From Aplectana chamaeleonis (taxonomy: Eukaryota > Nematoda > Chromadorea > Rhabditida > Cosmocercidae), in NCBI GenBank assembly GCA_029168955.1, contig JAPDOI010000066.1, positions 817,001 to 881,000 on the forward strand: a stretch of DNA of 64,000 nucleotides, written 5' to 3'. Below the pieces are notes generated by a model. It was given only the letters and a program-made list of their open reading frames with translations, did not search any database and was not told where the DNA came from. Below, in pieces: positions 58,599-64,000 of the stretch. How positions within the stretch are numbered: the stretch's first letter is position 1; each line of letters opens with the position of its first letter. A program made the translations under genes and the position numbers.

Positions 58599-61500
58599 CT
58601 TCTTCTTCTTCTGCAGCCACAGAGAGGGTCCTGTCATAGACTGAGGAACTGAGCCACAAGCGTCGGATTCGTCCACAGATCTTCTGTTGTTAACGATGTC
58701 GGTCTCATCGGGCAGTTGAAAAGGTGCGCAGTAGTATGCCCTTTATTACCACAATCCGGGCACTCGTCAGGTCTGCTGCTATCGATCTTATGTAAATAAG
58801 ACATAAGCATGGGGGAGTGCCCGCAGCGCAACGAGGCAAGGGTGCACCTGGCACGCCTACCGAGTTCCATCTCGGTTTCGCTGACCTCAGGCGGTACGAC
58901 TCCGAGAATGGAGTTTACGGCGGTCTTGCATAAGTGATCCTTGACGAATTGGGTATGCTCAGCACGTAAGAGACGGAGGCGTTCTTGTTGTGCGTTAGTC
59001 CATCTCTGTATATTGATTTTCGTGGGAGCATCAGCAAACGGCTTTCTTATACCTCTCTCTCTCACGGGGTCTAATACTCTTCGCGACGGATGATTTGGCT
59101 GCTTCAGAATGTTTATGTACAGCTGTTGTGCGTGGAGTTGGCAGTGGTCCTTAACTGGCAGGATGCGAGCTTCGGCATGTAGGTGCTCTATTGGAGAGCT
59201 TTTAGAACAGCCTGTTGCGATTCGCAATGCTCCATTTTGGATGCGCTGCAGCTTGGACCAGGATGTGTCCGACACGATATGCTGCCAGACTGGTGCAGCA
59301 TACTCCAGGGCGGGCTGTACGATGGCCTTGTACGTGGTCAGGATCGTTTCTTTACTGCATCCCCAGGACGTTCCGCCGAGAGCACGTAGGACGTTAAGTC
59401 TTGTTTTCACTGCAGCTTGCTTCTGCTCAGTGTTCTTATGAAACCTCAGCGAAGGGTCCAACACGAGTCCGAGCAGCTTAGGGAATCGGGCGGCCGGCAG
59501 GCGAGTTTCGTCCCATTTCACCATGGGATGAGCCCTGTGCTCCGCAGGAACAGTGGAAAAAGACTGTGACGGATGATTTAGCGGCAGAGACCGTAAGCAT
59601 CTTGCTATCGAGAAAACATTTCAACTCGATCAAGTAGTCATTGATCTTACTGGCAGCTACATTTATGTCGCGATCCCGGCATAGTATAGTAATATCATCC
59701 GCATATGCAACGACCTTGATGTCTTGGGATGGAACGGGTAGATCTTCAATATACAGACTAAAAAGAGCAGGCGATAAAACTCCTCCTTGAGGTACGCCGG
59801 CGGCGATTGGGATGCTATTGGAGACGTGCCCTTGAAATAGCACATTTGCCCGACGTCCTTTGGTGAATGCGGTTATCCACCGCTTCTGCCAGGGCGGAAT
59901 GGTAGACCTTAACAGGCTCTCCGACAAAATGCCCAAGTTTACAGTGTCAAAAGCCTTCGTTAGATCGAGGGCTACACCTACGGTTCGCTGAGGTTTCATG
60001 GCATTGAAGCCGTCCAAAACATAGCTCACAATTTCCAGTAGGGCCGTAGTGGTGGAATGTAGCTTACGGAAACCATGTTGATGCTTTTGTTTGCTATTGT
60101 GTTCGGAGAGCTCCTCCACAGCCAATTTTTCCGCAACTTTGGCAATAGGTGAGAGAAGACTGATTGGCCTGTAACCTTTTGCCGTGGATGGTGATTTACC
60201 CGGCTTAGGCAATGGGATGACGCGTGCTACTTTCCAATCTTGAGGTAATGTACAGGTCCGAAACGATGTATTAATGACGTCAGCGAGCAGGGTAGTAGTT
60301 CACTTGGCAGTCTCTTTAGAACTGCTGGGCTCAAGCCATCTGGCCCTACTGCCTTCGAGTTACTCATTTCCTTGATAACCTTCTCGACCTGAGCGGGCGT
60401 GACTGCATCATCTTCAGCCATAAGTGGCAATTTACAGAGTTCCCGAACAGTTATTCTATTCTGCTTCTCTCTTTTTGTTTTAGTTATGAAAAAATGCTTC
60501 CCAAGAGCATTTGCGGCCTCTTTCCCTGACTTAAAGACTCCTCCGTCGAATTCAATCGTGGAATTGTTGGCGGAGGTGAACTTTCCGGAGATCCTTTTCA
60601 AAGCCTTCCACGTTGCTGCAGCATCACTCCTGAAGTTCATCTTCTCAGTGAACTTTTCCCAAGATTCTGTCTTGTGCCTATCAAGGTCCATCCTGATCTC
60701 ATTATCCAGCTCGACAATGTCAGGGTCAAGATGATCAGCAGCTCTCTTTGCGTCCCTTGTCCTTATCTTCTGCAGTGTCTCCCTGGTGACATTGGGAAAG
60801 AAGGTCTTGACACGACCTTCAGGGATCGCAGCTTTCATCGCCTTCCGGATGGCATCAGAGAAGTGGCGCTCCTTCTGGTGTACATTGCCATTCCACGGAT
60901 ATTCGGCCGCTTGGCGGAGTGCAACCTCCCTGAACAGGCTCCAGTCTGCAAGGCCTAAATTGAGATAAGAACGATGACGAACACCTGTATAGGGAGCAAG
61001 AGAGTTAGAGAGATCGATATTGACAAAGACCGGAATGTGATCACTGGAAAGAGTTGTGGATGTAGACCAAGAGCAGGCATTAGAGAGATTAGAAGAGACA
61101 AGGGAGATGTCTGGGCTGGAAGATCGGCCGTAGGCAGGGAGACGAGTGGGCTGGTCATCGTTAAGGATAACCAGATCGCACTCCGCCCATTCTTCGACGT
61201 CATTTCCTCTAGCATCAGAGTCAAGCGATGAGCAGAACGTGTGAGCATTGAAGTCACCCGCAAAGACAATTGAGGGAGATAGAGAGCAGTCATACAGCTG
61301 CTTGAGTAGAGGGATAGGGTTGTAGGTTGGTGGACAGGATGTAGGAGGAGGAATGTATATATTGAAAAGAGAAAGTGGAGTTTTTAGAGGTAGATGGATG
61401 GGGATGTACTCGAGAGTGCCATCCACTGGAGTGTTTGGAATGATGTGAGAGGGAAGAGACGACAGAACAAAAGTAGAGACTCCGCCTCCCTGAGATGACC

Positions 61501-62047
61501 TAGGAGTATGATAAGCAGTATAGCCCGGGATGTTTGGATGTCGAGAGGTAGCAGAGGGAGAGAGTTTGGTTTCCTGAACCATGATAACATCCGGGTGATG
61601 AGTACGGGCAAAGAGAGATAATTCAGAAAGCTTGGCGCGAAGGCCGTTGAGATTGATATGTACAATAGAGAGGGCGGTTGGTAGATGAGGAATTTGAGTT
61701 ACTGGAGGCGGAGCACACAATACAACGAAAGGAAGAATCGTGGTGCCTCACAGAGCTGAGACCCGAACAAGAGAAGTGCACCCACCTTTCGCATCCAAAA
61801 CATTGGACGCTGGTTCCATACCAATTGACATCTCTGTCGCATGTGGCACATGGGTACTTCTTCTTCGCGGGTCCTGGGTTCCTCTCGACGCCGGCTCTTC
61901 GCAGTAAGATCTTCAGGAGAGCTGCGGCCAGCCAGCACCTCTCCCATGACAAAAACCCTCTCCGCGGAGGGATTGACGTCGGTTTGCACGGAGGTGGTCT
62001 TCTTTCCTCCACACTGCCACGGCACGAACGTACGACATCTCGGCAGC
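58599..62047 (-). mobile_element. GAA-tail LINE copy L, full length 3449 bp
   Basis: Inserted antisense to the window and parallel to M, into M's C-terminal codons. 11-bp duplication GTCAGAGTGGT at 58588-58598 and 62048-62058. Tail read as CTGCAGAAGAAGAAGAAG. Belongs to the C/I subgroup. Confidence 0.95.
58634..62012 (-). pseudogene. LINE L polyprotein, three main frameshifts
   Basis: 2A-like GVERNPGP at 61869-61892, PHD finger (CATC/CFGC/H/CIVC) in the first frame (61623-62012). Frameshift near 61685. Endonuclease and linker form one ~490-residue frame (60227-61720: QETKL, FAGDFNAH, SSPDISLVSS, SSDHIPVF). Frameshift near 60290. RT (59478-60212: LDLTKAFDTVN, GVPQGGVLSP, YADDITILC), a shift near 59560, then the C-terminal frame (58634-59524) with knuckle CPDCGNKGHTTAHLFNCP. 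All domains are still recognisable. Confidence 0.9.
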
Positions 62048-63343
62048 GTCAGAGTGGTAGGCCTCTTTGGGCAATCGAATAGGTTTTCAGTTGTGTGGCC
62101 ACGGCTACCCCAGTCCGGGCACTCGTCAGGCTAACTGCGATCGATCTTATGCAAGTATGACATCATCATAGGGGAATGACCGCAGCGTAACTAGTCAAGG
62201 GTACTTCCATCCCGCCTACCGAGTTCCATCTCGCTGTTGCTGACTACAGGTGGTACGACCCCCAATATGGGATTGATGGTCATCACATAAGTGATCCCTG
62301 ACGAACTTGGTTAGCTCCGCACGTAAAATACGCAGACGATCCAGTTGGGGGTCCGTCCATCTTTGTATATTGACTTTCTCGGGAGCATCCGCAAAAGGCC
62401 TGATATGTCTCTCACGGGATTCATGATCCTTCTTAATGGGTGATCAGGCTGCTTGACAATGTTAATAACCAGTTGCTGCGCTTGGAGTTGGCAGTGCTCC
62501 TTAACTGGCAGAATTCGGGCTTCGGCATGAAGATGTTCCAATGGGTTGCTTTTAGCACAACCTGTGGCAATTCGAAGAGCAGCATTTTGGACTCGCAGCA
62601 TCTTTGTCCACGATGAATCCGATATTATGTGCTGCCATACCGGTGCAGCGTACTCCAACGCCGGCTGCAATATTGCATTGTAGGTGGTCAAAATTGTCTC
62701 CTTGCTACTTCCCCCCAACACGTTCCTCCCAGTGCTCGTAGGACGTTAAGCTTTGCTTTCACTGTAACCTGTTTCTGCTCAGTATTCTTGTGGAACCTCA
62801 ACGAAGGATCCAATACTAGGCCGAGCAGCTTAGGAAACTGTGCGGCAGGCAGACGAGCGTCTTCCCAATTCACAGCGGGGTGAGCGCAGTGTTCCTTAGA
62901 GTCAGTGGAGAAAACTGATACAGATGATTTAGCGGCAGAGACAGTGAGCATCATATCATCGAGAAAGCTCTTTAGAACGATGAGGTAGCTATTGATCTTG
63001 CGTGAGAATATTAATATCTCTGTCTCGGCACAGGATGGTGATGTCATACGCATACGCAACGACTTTGATGTCATCTGGGGGGACCTATGCGCCACGGAAG
63101 AACATAAATTTTGAATAAAATCATTCGCAAGTTTCTTCCCTATTGATATCGGAAACTTGGCAGTGGGCGTCGACTTTTCCCTAGCTTTTTTTTGCCTGTT
63201 TGAGAAAATTGAGATTTCGCGCTCGGCAGGGTTGCTATACACGACGACCGGACCATAATCTCAAAAATTTTCTCTAAGGTTGGACTGTGCCTTCATGGAG
63301 GAACCAATGATAGGAAACCGACCTTACTGCTTGTACTAAACAG

Positions 63344-63449
63344 TCACCTGTTGCTTTCTGAAAGTGCGCTGTTTCGATTTGCTGATTCGTCCAGCAGTCG
63401 CTTTTCCAAAACGAATTACAATTTCCGAAAGATTTGACTTTGGTGCCAA
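63344..63449 (+). CDS. possible host exon near right edge (first of two)
   Basis: Acceptor CTAAACAG and a strong donor GTAAGT. One frame stays open and ends PKRITISERFDFGA plus two bases, joining in phase to 63646. No known domain. It could be a later exon of the ePHD-RING gene or part of another gene; the phase left by 55679 does not match directly. Confidence 0.4.
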
Positions 63450-63645
63450 GTAAGTATATTGCGGCTGTATCAGAAATGTTGTTTCCATAGAGTGGTGACA
63501 TTTAGAACCTTCATGGGCAGTACATATTTGAGGCCACCGCGAGTGCGATCCGCGCGCTAGTAGGTGACCGTTTCTCCCGCGCCTCCTGTTTTCATGATTT
63601 TTCTTCAGCCTTGTTGTCATACGTTTATCCTACATTCTGTTTTAG

Positions 63646-63738
63646 TAATCCTCCCAGCGATCCTGATGATGACAGCATATATCGAGAAACTCGATCTCGC
63701 TGTTACTACGCCATGGCGCATTCGTCTTTCAAGACTCG
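63646..63738 (+). CDS. possible host exon near right edge (second of two)
   Basis: Acceptor CATTCTGTTTTAG, donor GTATGT. In phase with the preceding exon it reads PPSDPDDDSIYRETRSRCYY then AMAHSSFKTR, an acidic-then-basic sequence with protein-like composition. The alternative frame (ILPAILMMTAYIEKL) is also open. Function unknown; the gene would continue beyond the window. Confidence 0.4.
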
Positions 63739-64000
63739 GTATGTTCACGGTGTGAGGGGATGATGAGCTTGCCCTATCGTCAAAATGGTGACGGTGTCGC
63801 TCTCAAGAAATTGGTCACACTTTTTTTGTATTTATTCATCCACGATTTTCACTTTTTTTTTGAAAAGCTTTTTCCAACACCAGATCATCGAGTTAGTTAA
63901 TGGCCTTCCATAATGTAGACCAATCCCCTTCGCCTTTTTTGTGTAGTGAATGCATCATTTTTGGTATTAGACGTTGCCAAACGCATGATGCGATGTGGCA
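63739..64000. other. right-edge sequence, no feature seen
   Basis: Probable intron following the GTATGT donor. AT-rich, nothing else recognised. Confidence 0.35.

Larger units (their letters stand above)
58498..63093 (-). mobile_element. GAA-tail LINE copy M, 5'-truncated, split by L
   Basis: 3' part 58498-58598 (LWTNP-type end), 5' part 62048-63093 (YNAILQPALEYAAPVWQHII, LEHLHAEARILPVKEHCQ, FHKNTEQKQVTVKAKLNVLR). Duplication ACGGAAGAACAT at 58486-58497 and 63094-63105. Truncated in the RT near the YADD block. Closest to copy G. Several frameshifts. Confidence 0.92.
58251..63293. mobile_element. MITE with AAGGCACAG ends, copy 3, split by LINE M
   Basis: Left part 58251-58497 (GAGCCACAGTCCAACGTCAG; ATGGCTCCTCAAAGATTCT as in copy 1) and right part 63094-63293 (CTCGGCAGGGTTGCTATACA, ending GGTTGGACTGTGCCTT). 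The two parts flank LINE M's 12-bp duplication ACGGAAGAACAT. Confidence 0.85.

Overview
This is a metazoan genomic segment, most likely from a nematode and possibly a strongylid. The evidence for that is indirect: compact introns with TTTTCAG-type acceptors, LINE families (RTE, CR1-like) that look like those I know from parasitic nematodes, and one SL1-like 16-mer at 40797. There are no bacterial operons, CRISPR arrays, tRNAs or believable rRNA genes.

Most of the window is transposable elements. The dominant one is a 3.45-kb non-LTR retrotransposon, called here the 'GAA-tail LINE'. It has six copies with an intact 5' end (A, B, C, F, G, L) and several truncated ones (D, E, H, I, J, K, M). Its single reading frame encodes a short leucine-rich leader ending in a 2A-like GVERNPGP motif, a PHD-type zinc finger, an APE endonuclease, a reverse transcriptase (RT) and a C-terminal C2HC knuckle. 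The element ends in (GAA)n. Insertions carry 10-12 bp target-site duplications (TSDs) that can be read directly. All copies carry frameshifts or stops.

Layout: a CR1-like LINE (0.48-4.4 kb, minus strand); an inverted-repeat element (5.1-6.4 kb); LINE A broken by B, C and a 1.6-kb hAT element (7.2-18.7 kb); LINE fragment D next to an unidentified minus-strand exon split by a hAT MITE (19.3-20.1 kb); LINE E split by F (20.2-24.2 kb); a ~41-bp tandem repeat (25.6-25.9 kb); a second 2A-bearing LINE lacking its RT (27.2-28.5 kb); a head-to-tail LINE array G-H-I (30.4-37.3 kb); MITEs and simple repeats (37.3-44.2 kb); an RTE LINE broken by a TTCG-rich element and LINE J (45.6-51.8 kb); LINE fragment K and a dead Tc1/mariner (52.7-55 kb); more MITEs; and a three-level nest of MITE, LINE M and LINE L (58.2-63.3 kb).

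Threaded through the TEs on the plus strand is a host gene not visible as one long ORF. At least six phase-compatible exons (39718-55679), and probably two more at 28.8-29.15 kb, encode an extended PHD finger followed by a RING-like domain, as in the PHF7/G2E3 family. Its introns hold most of the right-hand transposons. Two further plus-strand exons may lie at 63.34-63.74 kb.
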